From: an uncultured Clostridia bacterium
Lineage (GTDB): Bacteria > Bacillota > Clostridia > Christensenellales > Borkfalkiaceae
Assembly: GCA_944328445.1 (NCBI GenBank)
Contig: CALVHO010000001.1
Location: forward strand, 1 to 64,000
Reading direction: 5' to 3'
Length of the DNA stretch: 64,000 nt
Numbering within the stretch: the stretch's first letter is position 1; the number at the start of each line of letters is the position of its first letter. Below the pieces are notes generated by a model, which was given only the letters and a program-made list of their open reading frames with translations, made no database searches and was not told the origin of the DNA. Of this stretch, positions 1 to 8,869 are shown in pieces. The position numbers were made by a program, and so were the translations under genes.

Positions 1-13
1 TGTTGCTGCCCCC

Positions 14-42
14 ATTGTACCGCGCGCGGCCGCCTTTGTCAA
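14..42 (-). promoter_or_regulatory. Vegetative promoter reading out of the left edge
   Basis: On the minus strand TTGACA (37-42) and TACAAT (14-19) are separated by exactly 17 bases, a near-consensus sigma-A promoter. Transcription would run off the left end, so the gene it serves lies outside the window. Bases 43-133 contain no gene I can support. Confidence 0.75.
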
Positions 43-133
43 GGACGGAAACCGCGCAAACCTCGTATCCCGCGCGGGTGCGCCCCTGCGCGGGCGTGAA
101 CGTGCCCCGCGGCACGGCGCCCGCAAAACAAAG

Positions 134-171
134 GCGCCCGCCCGCGCTCAATTAAGAGCGCGGGCGGGCGC
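134..171 (-). terminator. Intrinsic terminator of the DUF3737 gene
   Basis: A perfect 16-bp stem (134-149 with 156-171) around the loop AATTAA, followed on the minus strand by CTTTGTTTTG. It lies about 35 bases past the stop codon of the DUF3737 gene. Confidence 0.75.
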
Positions 172-204
172 ATGGCGGGCCGGAAACCCGCGGCCGTGCG
201 GGGC

Positions 205-1059
205 TCAGCCGCGCACGACGACTTTGCCGCGGACGGGACGGGCGGAGCCCCGGCAGACGACCTCCCCCACCGAATCGGCGACGACGCGGCCGCGGCGCAC
301 GTTCTTGACCGAATCGATGTGCCCGCGCACGTCGGCGCGCACGCCGCTGCACTCGAAGGCCAGGTCGCAGCCCTCCATCGTGCAGTCCACGAGGCGCAGG
401 CGCTTGCAGTAGCACAGCGGCTGGGTGCCCTTGATGCGGCAGCGGACGAGGGTCAGCCCCTCCGAATACCAGCCGAGGTACTCGCCGTTCAGCTCGCTGT
501 CGGTGACGGTCACGTCTTTGGCGTGCCAGAAGGCGTCCTTGGTGACAAGGCGCGAGCGCTCGATGCGCACCCCGCGCGCGTATTGGAAGGAATACTTGCC
601 CGCAAAGCCGAGCCCGCGGGCGCGCAGGCCGCGCGCCTCGAAAAAGGCGTATTCCGACTCGATCGTGCAGTCCTCTATGCAGACGCCGCGGCTGCGCCAG
701 CCGAACTCGGGCGAATGCACGGTGCAGCCGCGCATGGCCACGCCGCGGCACTCGCGCAGCGCCTTGATGCCGTTCATCGCCACCCCTTCGAGGGAAACGC
801 CGCGGCAGTACCACAGCGCCGCGCGGCAGCGCTCGGTCATCTCCCCGCCGCGCACGGCGAGGCCGCGGCAGTGCCAGAAGGGATAGCGCAGGTCCATGTA
901 GCAGTTTTCCGCGGCGATATCCCGCCCCTCTTTGAGGGCGGACTCGCCGTCCTCCTCCCCCTCGAAGCGGCAGCCGACCAGCCGCAGCCCCCGCGCGTTG
1001 TAGAGCGCGCGCTCCTGCCCGAAGCGCTCGTTTTGCAAAATTTTCCGCTCTCTTTCCAT
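205..1059 (-). CDS. DUF3737-family protein, predicted beta-helix
   Basis: A 284-residue protein of unknown biochemical function that looks like the DUF3737 family. The chain is a series of short strand-turn units, each with an R-G or C pattern (YCRGVSLEGV, ARGLRARGLGF, LVRCRIKGTQ), the look of a right-handed parallel beta-helix. No signal peptide or membrane segment is visible, so it is probably cytosolic. The ATG at 1059 is preferred over longer readings because GGAG lies just upstream and the protein-like sequence begins there (MERERKILQNERF). It has its own promoter (1096-1125) and terminator (134-171), so it is probably a single-gene transcript. The family call is from pattern memory and the role is unknown. 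Confidence 0.75.
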   Translation of the reverse strand: MERERKILQNERFGQERALYNARGLRLVGCRFEGEEDGESALKEGRDIAAENCYMDLRYPFWHCRGLAVRGGEMTERCRAALWYCRGVSLEGVAMNGIKALRECRGVAMRGCTVHSPEFGWRSRGVCIEDCTIESEYAFFEARGLRARGLGFAGKYSFQYARGVRIERSRLVTKDAFWHAKDVTVTDSELNGEYLGWYSEGLTLVRCRIKGTQPLCYCKRLRLVDCTMEGCDLAFECSGVRADVRGHIDSVKNVRRGRVVADSVGEVVCRGSARPVRGKVVVRG

Positions 1060-1095
1060 ATCCGCTCCGCGGGCACCGCCCGCCCTTTTTGCAAT

Positions 1096-1125
1096 AGTAT
1101 AGCACGCGCCCGCCCGTCCGTCCAA
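1096..1125 (-). promoter_or_regulatory. Promoter of the DUF3737 gene
   Basis: On the minus strand TTGGAC (1120-1125), an 18-base spacer, then TATACT (1096-1101) preceded by TGC, an extended -10. The start codon is 37 bases downstream. Confidence 0.65.
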
Positions 1126-1153
1126 TGCCTGTTCGGGATGGCGCGTATGCGCC

Positions 1154-1203
1154 GCGCGCATGGCGCGCATGGCGCACGCAAAGCCGCCGCGCGCATGGCG
1201 CGC
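1154..1203. repeat. Short GCGCATGGCGC repeat cluster
   Basis: The near-palindrome GCGCGCATGGCGC occurs three times (twice overlapping in 1154-1175, once at 1189-1203) in the gap between two minus-strand genes. It encodes nothing recognisable. It may be simple-sequence drift in GC-rich DNA. Confidence 0.5.
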
Positions 1204-1224
1204 AAAAAAGCCGTGCGCGCAAAG

Positions 1225-1262
1225 GCCCCGCCCGCCCCCGCGGATGCGGGGGCGGGCGGGGC
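1225..1262 (-). terminator. Intrinsic terminator of the marR-ABC operon
   Basis: A 17-bp perfect GC stem (1225-1241 with 1246-1262) around GGAT, about 30 bases past the ABC exporter stop codon. The T-rich stretch that follows on the minus strand is weak. Confidence 0.65.
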
Positions 1263-1291
1263 GGCACGCGGCGTTTCCGCCGCGGGAACGC

Positions 1292-4186
1292 TTACTCGCT
1301 GCGCAGCGCCACCACGGGGTCGCGCTTGGCGGCGGCCGCGGCGGGGATGAGGCCCGAGATGAGGGTCAGCACCACGCTGATGACCACCATGATGCCCGCG
1401 CTGAGCAGCGGCAGCGCGGCCAGGCCCGCGATGCCCGTCAGCGGGGTCAGGATGAGGTTGATGACCCCCTGCAACAGGTACGCCACGACGACGCCGAACA
1501 GCCCCGAACACAGCCCGATGATGAAGGTCTCGGCGTTGAACACGCGCTTGATGTCCTTTTTGCGGGCGCCGATGGAGCGCAAAATGCCGATCTCCTTGGT
1601 GCGCTCCACCACCGAGACGTAGGTGATGACGCCGATCATGACGGTGGAGACGACGAGGGAGATGCCCGTGAACGCGACGAGCACGTAGGTGATGGCGTTG
1701 AGGATGGTATTGACCATGCCCATGAGCACGCCCACCGTGTCCGTATAGGTGATCTCGGTGGGGCCGTCGTACCCCTCGTAGGTTTGGTTGGCGTCAAAAT
1801 ACGCCTGGCGCTGCCCTTCGACGATGGCGTTCCAGCCGTCGAGGTAGTCCAGCATCTCGTCCTTGGCGTCGAAATCGCGCGCGTAGACGGAGACGGCGTT
1901 GGGAGTATCGTCCCCGCCGAGGGCGCGGATGACGCTTTCGGTTCCCGTTGAAGTATCCACCGCAAGCGCGTACGAATAATAGTCCGCCCCCGCTTGTTGC
2001 CCCGCCATATCGATCACGTTGCAGATCGCCTGCTCCAATGCCTCGCCCTGCAACTGGTCATTAAACTCCAAAGCCTGATTTCTGGCCCAATAATACATGA
2101 CCATGGAAATATATTTCCCCACGTTGACTTTGGATGCAGCGGCCGCGTCAGCCAAATTGCCGACGTAATTGACGATCGAAGATTCTTTATTGACGGCGAT
2201 GTAGTCGGAAATGAGCTCCTCGGTCAGGCCCAGGCCCTCTTCGAGGCAGCCGTACGTGAGCCCCTCTTTGAGGCGCAGCACGCCCGAGATGGTCAGCTCG
2301 ACGCCCTCGCCCTCGGCCATCTCGCCCGCGCCGCCGCGTTCATAGCCCTTATACTGATAACCCGTATAGCTTCCATTGTCGACGTACCGATACACCGCGT
2401 CATTGTAATACAAGCGGAAGGTCCTGCCGACGACGCCCTTTTGCGTGACGTTTCCGTTTTCGTCCTTCACGTCGTAGAAGGGGATGCTCATGGTCTCCTC
2501 GGTGCCGTCCTGCGAGCCGAGGAAGAGCTGCAAAAAGTCGTCCTCGTCGATGAAGCCGAGCTGCGCGAGGGTGAGGTCGGTGGCGTCGTTTTCGTCCCCG
2601 ACGACGAGGACGATCTCGCCCGCGCGTTCGGGGAAGTGCCCCGCGACGACGTCGTACTGCGAATTGACGTAGCTGCCGAAGTTTTCGTCCGAAAAGTCGG
2701 AAGTGCCAGGCATCACGCCCACCACGTTGGTGAAAAAGTCGACGAACTGCGTCAGCGAGGAATACTCGTCGGCCGCGGTGGTGAGGATCTGCGTGTAGTA
2801 CTCGCGCAGCATGCCCAGCGAGAGGTGCACGTCCTCCGTCGGGATGCCGAGGTTGGAGGAGGTCACTTCCGACCCCACCTGCACGGTGGTAAAGAGGTTG
2901 TTCGTCAGGCTCACGCCGTAGCCGTATTGGATGGCAAAGTACAGGTCCTCGGGCATGGCCTCGACGTAGTCGAGGTAGGAGACGGGTTTGCCGTCCTCGC
3001 CCGTGTAGGCATTGTCCGCGGTGAGGTCGTTGGTGGTGGTCATGCCCTGCGCCAGCTGCGAGAGGAAGGAGTTGACGTACACCTTGTCCCCGATCTCCTC
3101 CATGTCGAGCTCGGTGCCGCCGTTCATGAAGGTGTTCATGACCTCGGTCATGTCCATGGCCGTTTCGGTGACCTGCACGGGGTAGTAGGACAGCATGTCC
3201 TCCTCCGTCTTGCTTATGTAGCCCGAAAAGCCCGAGGACAGCGCCAAAACGAGGCAGACGCTGATGATGCCGATGCTGCCCGCCACCGCCGTGACCGCCG
3301 TGCGCGCCTTTTTGGTGAGCAGGTTGCGCCCGCTCAGGCAAAAGGCCGTCCAGAGGGACATGCTCGTCTTTTTCTTTTTGCGGCGCGGGGTGTCCTCCGC
3401 GGCGTTTTCTTCCCCTTCCGCGTTTTGCGTGAACGCCGCGCCCTGCGCGGGCTCTTCGCCTTCGGCCGCGGCCGCTTCGCCTTCGCCCGCGGCAGGGTCG
3501 AAGGGGTCGGTGTCGTCGATGACCTTGCCGTCGAGCAGACGCACGATGCGGGTGGAGTATTGTTTGGCAAGTTCGGGGTTATGCGTGACCATGATGACCA
3601 GGCGCTCGCCCGCGATCTCCTTGATCAGCTCCATGATCTGGATGCTCGTTTCGGTGTCGAGCGCGCCCGTCGGCTCGTCGGCGAGCAGGATCTCGGGGTT
3701 GTTGACGAGGGCGCGCGCGATGGCGACGCGCTGCATCTGCCCGCCCGAAAGCTGGTTGGGCTTTTTTTCGAGCTCCTGCCCCAGCCCCACCCGTTCAAGG
3801 GCGCGGCGGGCGCGCTCGCGCCGTTCGGACGCGGAGACGCCCGAGAGGGTGAGCGCCAGCTCCACGTTGCCCAAAACCGTTTGGTGCGGGATGAGGTTGT
3901 AGCTTTGGAACACGAACCCGATGCTGTGGTTGCGATAGGTATCCCAGTCGGCGTCCTTGTAGTTTTTGGTGGAAATGCCCTTGATGACGAGGTCCCCGCT
4001 CGTGTAATGGTCGAGCCCGCCGATGATGTTCAAGAGCGTGGTCTTGCCGCAGCCCGAAGGGCCGAGCACGGAGACGAATTCACGGCGGCGGAAGCACAGG
4101 TCCACCCCTTTGAGGGCGTGGACCGTGGTATCGGCCACGCGGTAGTCCTTGGTGACGGCTTCCAGCCGCAACATCGCTTGCTGCAT
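1292..4186 (-). CDS. Fused ABC exporter: ATPase plus FtsX/MacB-type permease
   Basis: A 964-residue protein with both halves of an exporter in one chain. Residues 1-225 are a LolD/MacB-type ATPase: Walker [10 protein letters not shown] (42-50), signature LSGGQ (146-150), Walker B ILLADE (166-171), switch histidine 202. A charged linker (about 228-272, ending RRKKKK) leads to a first membrane helix near 298-318, a large extracellular domain, and three C-terminal helices with the FtsX pattern [14 protein letters not shown]. Such proteins usually export peptides or lipoproteins, or drive cell-envelope work; the substrate is unknown. The ATG at 4186 follows AAGGAG at good spacing. It lies 41 bases after the MarR gene and is probably co-transcribed and controlled by it. 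Part of the extracellular domain (about 1930-2420) is visibly less GC-rich than its surroundings. Confidence 0.9.
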   Translation of the reverse strand: MQQAMLRLEAVTKDYRVADTTVHALKGVDLCFRRREFVSVLGPSGCGKTTLLNIIGGLDHYTSGDLVIKGISTKNYKDADWDTYRNHSIGFVFQSYNLIPHQTVLGNVELALTLSGVSASERRERARRALERVGLGQELEKKPNQLSGGQMQRVAIARALVNNPEILLADEPTGALDTETSIQIMELIKEIAGERLVIMVTHNPELAKQYSTRIVRLLDGKVIDDTDPFDPAAGEGEAAAAEGEEPAQGAAFTQNAEGEENAAEDTPRRKKKKTSMSLWTAFCLSGRNLLTKKARTAVTAVAGSIGIISVCLVLALSSGFSGYISKTEEDMLSYYPVQVTETAMDMTEVMNTFMNGGTELDMEEIGDKVYVNSFLSQLAQGMTTTNDLTADNAYTGEDGKPVSYLDYVEAMPEDLYFAIQYGYGVSLTNNLFTTVQVGSEVTSSNLGIPTEDVHLSLGMLREYYTQILTTAADEYSSLTQFVDFFTNVVGVMPGTSDFSDENFGSYVNSQYDVVAGHFPERAGEIVLVVGDENDATDLTLAQLGFIDEDDFLQLFLGSQDGTEETMSIPFYDVKDENGNVTQKGVVGRTFRLYYNDAVYRYVDNGSYTGYQYKGYERGGAGEMAEGEGVELTISGVLRLKEGLTYGCLEEGLGLTEELISDYIAVNKESSIVNYVGNLADAAAASKVNVGKYISMVMYYWARNQALEFNDQLQGEALEQAICNVIDMAGQQAGADYYSYALAVDTSTGTESVIRALGGDDTPNAVSVYARDFDAKDEMLDYLDGWNAIVEGQRQAYFDANQTYEGYDGPTEITYTDTVGVLMGMVNTILNAITYVLVAFTGISLVVSTVMIGVITYVSVVERTKEIGILRSIGARKKDIKRVFNAETFIIGLCSGLFGVVVAYLLQGVINLILTPLTGIAGLAALPLLSAGIMVVISVVLTLISGLIPAAAAAKRDPVVALRSE

Positions 4187-4227
4187 GTGTTGTTCTCCTT
4201 GCATTGCTTTTCTCTCTGTTTTTGCGC

Positions 4228-4680
4228 TCACCCTTGCGCGGCGGCCCCGCCCGTGCGGCGGAGGGCCTCTTCGGCGGCGTCGAAAAAGCGGCGAAGCCCC
4301 GCAAACAGCCCTTCGAGGGCGGACTCGCCGCAGCGCGCAGCCGCCGCCTGCATGACGCGCTCCGCCTGCCCGCGGCAGACCGTGTATTCCCGCCTGCCCT
4401 GCTCCGTCAGGCAGACATCCGTGCGGCCGAAGATCCGCACGCGGCGCACCGTTCCCCGCCGTTCGAGCTTGCGCAGCGACTGCGAAACGGCCGAGCGGGT
4501 CACGCCCAGCGCTTTGGCCAGGTCCCCCGCGATGACGCCGCGCCCCTCCTCCTCCGCACGGGCAAGCTCGATCAGAAGGAGCAGCTCGCCGGTGCAAAAC
4601 GGCAGGGGCCCGCCGCTTCGGATGCGCTCGAAGCGCTTGCCGAGCTCGAAAAGCTCGCGCAGCCAATCGTCCGTGAACAT
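4228..4680 (-). CDS. MarR-family transcriptional regulator
   Basis: A 150-residue winged-helix regulator. The DNA-binding part spans about residues 45-110: GDLAKALGVTRSAVSQSLRK is the recognition helix and FGRTDVCLTEQGRR the wing, with dimerisation helices on both sides. It is first in an operon with the ABC exporter, the usual layout for a repressor that senses a toxic compound and releases an efflux system. An inverted repeat TTAAG-N2-CTTAA lies between its promoter and start codon and is a good candidate operator, implying autoregulation. The ligand is unknown. Confidence 0.88.
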   Translation of the reverse strand: MFTDDWLRELFELGKRFERIRSGGPLPFCTGELLLLIELARAEEEGRGVIAGDLAKALGVTRSAVSQSLRKLERRGTVRRVRIFGRTDVCLTEQGRREYTVCRGQAERVMQAAAARCGESALEGLFAGLRRFFDAAEEALRRTGGAAAQG

Positions 4681-4694
4681 GGCGACCTCCCTTG

Positions 4695-4744
4695 TTAAGT
4701 GCTTAATTCCCGTCCATTATAGGCGTGAACGGGCGGGATGTCAA
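4695..4744 (-). promoter_or_regulatory. marR-ABC promoter with candidate operator
   Basis: On the minus strand TTGACA (4739-4744), 17 bases, TATAAT (4716-4721): a perfect consensus promoter. The inverted repeat TTAAG-TG-CTTAA (4695-4706) sits just downstream of the expected start point, where a bound MarR dimer would block transcription. The operator role is inferred from position. Confidence 0.75.
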
Positions 4745-4809
4745 AGGTTTTTTGCGCGGTTTTGCCATTTCACGAAACTTTCATGCGTTCGCCCCGCCGT
4801 GCACGAAAA

Positions 4810-4832
4810 GGGCCGCCCGCGGAGGGCGGCCC
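4810..4832 (-). terminator. Intrinsic terminator of the NYN gene
   Basis: A 9-bp stem GGGCCGCCC/GGGCGGCCC with a 5-base loop, followed on the minus strand by CTTTTCG, about 25 bases past the NYN gene stop codon. Confidence 0.65.
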
Positions 4833-4856
4833 CGGCGCGCGCCCCTGCGGGCGGGC

Positions 4857-5624
4857 TCAGCGGTGCTTTTCGCGGCTGCGGACGAGGTAGATGGTGTTGC
4901 CGTCCGCCTCGGTGCCCACGGAATACTTTTTCAGGCAGGGCAGGAGCTTGTCCATCAGTTTTTTGAAGGAATTGCAGCCGAAGTTTTTGGGGATGAAGTC
5001 GGAATACTTCTGCTTCATCTCCGAAGAGATCTGCGCGTAGAAGGCCTTGCCGTTGTTGTCGATCATGCGGTCGATGATGTCGATGAGATCGCTCTTGCGC
5101 TTGGGCTCGATGAGTTCGGGCTCCTGCGGCTGCGGCGCGGGCGCGGGGGCCTTGGCCTTGGCTTTGCCCTTCTTTTTGCCGTGCTGCGGCTCGTCCTCGC
5201 CCTCGATGTAGATGAACTCGTTGAAGGCGTTGACGTAGCTTTGGTTCACGTTGCGGCCGCCGAAGCCGATGACCGCCTTGCCGCGCTCGCGCAGCTCGCG
5301 CACGAGGCGGGTGTAGTCGGAATCGCCCGCGGCGATGAAAAAGACGTCCACGTCCTTTTCAAACAAGATGATCAGCGCCTGGATGATGAGGGCGATGTCG
5401 GTGGTGTTTTTGCGCGCCTGCACCTCGAACTGCTGTTCGGCCGTCATCGAATAGCGGTTGACCTCTTCCTTCCAGTTTTTGACCGAAGCCTTGGACCAAT
5501 CGGCAAAGATGCGCTTGACGAGGATGTTGCCGTAGTTGGACGCCTCGTCGAAGATCTGCTTGGCGCTCTGCGCGCCGACGTTTTCCGCGTCGATGAGCAC
5601 GGCCACGTTGTTGACTTTTTCCAT
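4857..5624 (-). CDS. NYN-domain putative RNase with C-terminal LOTUS/OST-HTH domain
   Basis: A 255-residue protein. Residues 1-150 match the NYN (LabA/DUF88-like PIN-fold) domain: VAVLIDAEN (conserved D12), DIALIIQ (D near 75) and FIAAGDSDYT (D near 99 and 101) give the acidic set expected for metal-dependent RNA cleavage. A Lys/Ala/Pro linker (about 155-175) joins a C-terminal segment (SDLIDIIDRMI... KNFGCNSFKKLMDKL) that looks like a LOTUS/OST-HTH RNA-binding domain. No membrane segment. A GGAGGG site precedes the ATG at 5624; the longer reading upstream is GC-rich filler. Single-gene unit with a strong promoter. The targets are unknown. Confidence 0.85.
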   Translation of the reverse strand: MEKVNNVAVLIDAENVGAQSAKQIFDEASNYGNILVKRIFADWSKASVKNWKEEVNRYSMTAEQQFEVQARKNTTDIALIIQALIILFEKDVDVFFIAAGDSDYTRLVRELRERGKAVIGFGGRNVNQSYVNAFNEFIYIEGEDEPQHGKKKGKAKAKAPAPAPQPQEPELIEPKRKSDLIDIIDRMIDNNGKAFYAQISSEMKQKYSDFIPKNFGCNSFKKLMDKLLPCLKKYSVGTEADGNTIYLVRSREKHR

Positions 5625-5709
5625 TCGCCCTCCCTGCCCCGCGCCGCGCGCGCCGCCCTCGCGGACGGCCCGCCGCACGGGCCGCGGTATGCGGTTTTTT
5701 CACGAAAAC

Positions 5710-5738
5710 ATTATAAACGAAGGGCGCGGCGCTGTCAA
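5710..5738 (-). promoter_or_regulatory. Promoter of the NYN gene
   Basis: On the minus strand TTGACA (5733-5738), 17 bases, TATAAT (5710-5715), a perfect consensus. The leader to the start codon is about 80 nt. Confidence 0.8.
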
Positions 5739-5847
5739 GTTGAATGGCGCGCCCGCGGGCCCGCCGCGGGATTTTGCCCGCCGCGCCGACATTTTCCGCC
5801 TTTTTTCGCCCTTTTTTGCGCCGTACGAAGCACAGGCGCAAAGCGCG

Positions 5848-5876
5848 GGGCCGCCGCGGCAAAGCCGCGGCGGCCC
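5848..5876 (-). terminator. Possible terminator of the P-type ATPase gene
   Basis: A 13-bp perfect GC stem (5848-5860 with 5864-5876) around AAA, about 30 bases after the ATPase stop. No clear T-run follows, so termination is plausible but not certain. Confidence 0.5.
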
Positions 5877-5907
5877 GAACAAGACCGCTCTTTGCGCGGG
5901 GTACAGG

Positions 5908-8580
5908 TCAGGCCCGCGCCCGCCGCTTGCGCAGGCGCACGGCGAGCTTGAACAGCTCGTCGAGCGCGACGACGGAGAGCGCCGCGGCGACGATCTTCAA
6001 CCAGTCGAGCGCGTTCAGCGGGACGGTATCGAACACCGCGCCGCCGAACTGGGTGATGACGATCTGCAACACGAAGGCGACGGCGAAGGCCGCGAACATC
6101 AGCTTGTTCTTGAACAGGTTGGGGAAGATGCTCTCGTCCCCCAGTTCGCGGCAGTTGAAGGCGTTGAAGAGCTGGAACATCACGAACAGCGTGAACACCG
6201 AGGTGCGCACCGAGGCGGCGGACGTTTCGGCGATGTCCAAAAAGTTCCAGACGTACTGCGCCATGCACACGGCGCACATGAACACGCCCGACAGCGCGAT
6301 GCTGCGCATTGCGCGCGCGGAGACGATGCTTTCGCCGCGCGGGGTGGGCTTTTGCTTCATCAGCCCGTCGCGGATGGGCTCCAAGCCGAGCGTGAGGGCG
6401 GGCGGGCCGTCCATGATGATGTTGATCCACAGCATGTCGAGCGCGGAAAAGGGGCTGCGCAGGGTGCCGTCGACGAACAGGCCCAGCACCGTGCACAGGA
6501 ACACGGTCAGCACCGAGGCCACGTTCACGGTGAGCTGAAAGCGGATAAAGCGCTTGAAATTTTCGTAGATGCCCCTGCCCCACTTGACGGAGGTGACGAT
6601 GGTGGAGAAGGAGTCGTTGAGCAGGACGACTTCGGCCGCCTCTTTGGAAACTTCGGTGCCCGAGATGCCCATGGCGATGCCGACGTCCGCGTTTTTGAGG
6701 GCGGGGGCGTCGTTGATGCCGTCTCCCGTGACGGCCACCACGTTGCCCGCCGCTTTGAGCGCCTTGACCACCCGCATTTTGAGCAGCGGCGTGCTCCTGG
6801 CGATGACGCGCACCTTGGGCAGCACGGCGGCAAATTCCTCGTCCTCCATCTTTTCCAGGTACGAGGCCTCGACGGCGAGGCCGCCGCCTTCGAGCAGGCC
6901 GAGCTCTTCGGCGATGGCGGTGGCGGTGACGATGTTGTCGCCCGTGAGCATCTTGACCTCGATGCCCGCCGTTTTGCAGGCGGAAACGGCGCCGTACACC
7001 TCGGCGCGCAGGGGGTCGGCGATGCCCACGAAGCCGTCGAAATGCATGCCGCCCTCGGCGTCGGCACGGCTTTCGGGCAGCGCCTGTACGGACTTGTGCG
7101 CGAAGGCGAGGACGCGGCGGGCGCGCTCCTGCAAGCCGCGGATGGCCTCTTCGGCGGCGGCGCGTTCCTCGGCGGAAACGTCGCACAGGGACAAGATCTT
7201 TTCGGGACTGCCCTTGGTGTAGACGGCAAAGGCGCCGCCGTCGCGCACGACGGTGGTCATGTTTTTGGTATCCGACGAGAAGGGATAGAGCGCGGCGATA
7301 TCCGCCTCGCTGCGGAAGGCGCGGTAATCGACGCCGCACTTGCCCGCGCACACGAGCAGCGCACCCTCGGTGGGGTTGCCCACGAACCGCACGCCGCCCT
7401 CGTCCTCGTACAGGTCCGCCGTGCCGTTGACGCAGAAGTTTTGCAGCATGGCCGCGTCGCAGAACGAGCCCGCCTCGCAGAAGGCGCCGTGCGCCCATAC
7501 CTCGGTCACGGTCATGCGGTTTTCGGTGAGGGTGCCCGTCTTATCCGAGCAGATCACGTTCACGCAGCCGACGGTCTCGCAGGCCACCATCTTTTTGACG
7601 AGGGCGTTCTGCCTGGCCATCCTGGCGATGTTGATGGAGAGGGAGATGGCCATGATGGTGGGCAGCCCCTCGGGCACGGCCGCCACCATGAGCACGATGC
7701 TGTCGATGAACGCGGCCGAAATGCTCTCGAACGAGGCCTGGCCGCGGGCGATCGTAGCGACGAGCTGGATGAGGAAGATGAGCGCCGCGCAGACCGCGCC
7801 GACGAGGGTGATGACCTTGCCCAGCCGCCCCATCTTTTCCTGCAAGGGGGTGGGCCCGTCTCCGCCGCGCTGGATCTCGCGGGCGATGAGGCCGAACTCG
7901 GTGTTGTCCCCCACGCCCGTGACCACCATCTTGCCCGTGCCGCCCGTGATGAAGGTGCCCGAATAGACCATGTTCGCCCGTTCGGCCACGGGGACCTCGT
8001 CCTTGGCGAAGGAGGCGGAGGCGTCCTTTTCGGCGGGGGCGGACTCGCCCGTGAGCGAAGATTCGTCCGCCGACAGCGATACGGACTCGATCAGCCGCCC
8101 GTCGGCGGCCACTTTGTTGCCCGTTTCCAGGTAGACCACGTCCCCCGCGACGAGCTCGTTCTGCGGCACGTACTGCACCACGCCGCCGCGGACGACCTTG
8201 ATCTCCGCCCCTTCCTTGATCTTGTTCAGCTCCTCGAAGGCCTTGGCGCTGCGACCCTCCATCACCACCGTCAGCACCACCGAGACGGCGATGGCGACGA
8301 GGATGCCGACGCACTCGTAGTAATCGAAGGGCTCGCCCTGCGTGGCGTTGACGACGTTGACCGCGACGGTGATGACCCAGGCGAAAAAGAGGAGGATGAG
8401 CATGGGCTCGGTGGCCGCCTCCCACACACGCCGCCAAAGCGTTTTGCGCCCCGCCCGCGTGAACTCGTTTTTGCCGTACTTTGCGCGGTGTTCGGCCACT
8501 TTTTCGGGCGCCAGCCCCTCCCGGGCGTCGCTTTCCAGCTCGCGCAGCGTCTCCTGCGCCGTCTTTCTGAAATACTGCAT
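5908..8580 (-). CDS. Calcium-type (P2) cation-transporting P-type ATPase
   Basis: An 890-residue P-type ATPase that uses ATP to export Ca2+, or possibly Mn2+, across the membrane. All signatures are present: actuator TGES (177-180), membrane helix 4 PEGLP (303-307) typical of the SERCA/PMCA ion site, phosphorylated D346 in DKTGT, and the hinge TGDGINDAPALKNADVG. N-terminal cation-ATPase and C-terminal cation-ATPase domains flank the core, with about ten membrane helices. The ATG at 8580 is chosen because GGGAG precedes it and the family's N-terminus begins there. The gene stands alone behind a 254-nt leader that contains an intrinsic terminator 50 nt before the start codon, so expression is probably controlled by attenuation. 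Confidence 0.93.
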   Translation of the reverse strand: MQYFRKTAQETLRELESDAREGLAPEKVAEHRAKYGKNEFTRAGRKTLWRRVWEAATEPMLILLFFAWVITVAVNVVNATQGEPFDYYECVGILVAIAVSVVLTVVMEGRSAKAFEELNKIKEGAEIKVVRGGVVQYVPQNELVAGDVVYLETGNKVAADGRLIESVSLSADESSLTGESAPAEKDASASFAKDEVPVAERANMVYSGTFITGGTGKMVVTGVGDNTEFGLIAREIQRGGDGPTPLQEKMGRLGKVITLVGAVCAALIFLIQLVATIARGQASFESISAAFIDSIVLMVAAVPEGLPTIMAISLSINIARMARQNALVKKMVACETVGCVNVICSDKTGTLTENRMTVTEVWAHGAFCEAGSFCDAAMLQNFCVNGTADLYEDEGGVRFVGNPTEGALLVCAGKCGVDYRAFRSEADIAALYPFSSDTKNMTTVVRDGGAFAVYTKGSPEKILSLCDVSAEERAAAEEAIRGLQERARRVLAFAHKSVQALPESRADAEGGMHFDGFVGIADPLRAEVYGAVSACKTAGIEVKMLTGDNIVTATAIAEELGLLEGGGLAVEASYLEKMEDEEFAAVLPKVRVIARSTPLLKMRVVKALKAAGNVVAVTGDGINDAPALKNADVGIAMGISGTEVSKEAAEVVLLNDSFSTIVTSVKWGRGIYENFKRFIRFQLTVNVASVLTVFLCTVLGLFVDGTLRSPFSALDMLWINIIMDGPPALTLGLEPIRDGLMKQKPTPRGESIVSARAMRSIALSGVFMCAVCMAQYVWNFLDIAETSAASVRTSVFTLFVMFQLFNAFNCRELGDESIFPNLFKNKLMFAAFAVAFVLQIVITQFGGAVFDTVPLNALDWLKIVAAALSVVALDELFKLAVRLRKRRARA

Positions 8581-8834
8581 GCCTTGCTCCCGTGCGGATG
8601 CGCTCCGCCGTTTTTTCTTCCGCGCGGGCACAAAAAACGCCCCGCGCTGGACTGCGCGCGGGGCGGTACGGACGAAAAAGAAAAAAGACCCCGACACCGC
8701 GCGCAGACCGATGCGCGCCCGTGCCCGAATCTCGCCATTTGAGGCAAGCCTATCCGCAGGGGACGTGATTGTAGACTTGCCGCGCGGTGCGCCCGCGCCG
8801 GTTACTCCTTCAAAGCCGAACGATCAAGTTGTAT
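8581..8834 (-). promoter_or_regulatory. Structured leader of the P-type ATPase, candidate metal riboswitch
   Basis: From the expected start point near 8834 the RNA begins with GAAGGAGTAA, then can form a 9-bp helix (one G-U pair) pairing GCAAGTCTA with TAGGCTTGC, then a GC hairpin at 8695-8723 with T-rich sequence beyond, then a strong intrinsic terminator (8632-8665), then the ribosome binding site. An aptamer region followed by a terminator ahead of a cation ATPase is how Mn2+ riboswitches (yybP-ykoY) are arranged in Firmicutes, and GGAGTA recalls that family. I do not see its full consensus, so the class is open. Bases 8870-8977 hold nothing else I can name. Confidence 0.5.
8632..8665 (-). 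terminator. Intrinsic terminator inside the ATPase leader (attenuator)
   Basis: A 10-bp stem CGCCCCGCGC/GCGCGGGGCG (8638-8647 with 8656-8665) directly followed on the minus strand by TTTTTT (8632-8637). It lies between the promoter and the start codon of the gene it would stop, which points to regulated read-through. Confidence 0.8.
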
Positions 8835-8840
8835 GTTCCC

Positions 8841-8869
8841 ATTATAGAAAATGCGGCGGCGCTTGTCAA
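8841..8869 (-). promoter_or_regulatory. Promoter of the P-type ATPase
   Basis: On the minus strand TTGACA (8864-8869), 17 bases, TATAAT (8841-8846): a perfect consensus sigma-A promoter about 260 bases ahead of the start codon. Confidence 0.85.

Noticed and set aside
1994..4966. A 990-codon plus-strand open frame opposite the ABC exporter and MarR genes
   Set aside because: In very GC-rich DNA stop codons are rare in the ant-sense frames. The translated sequence is His/Asp/Val-rich filler with no motif, while the minus strand encodes clear families.
5536..8742. A 1068-codon plus-strand open frame opposite the P-type ATPase
   Set aside because: It mirrors the ATPase codons (runs of HGD, GDE), has no ribosome binding site and crosses the ATPase leader and NYN gene.
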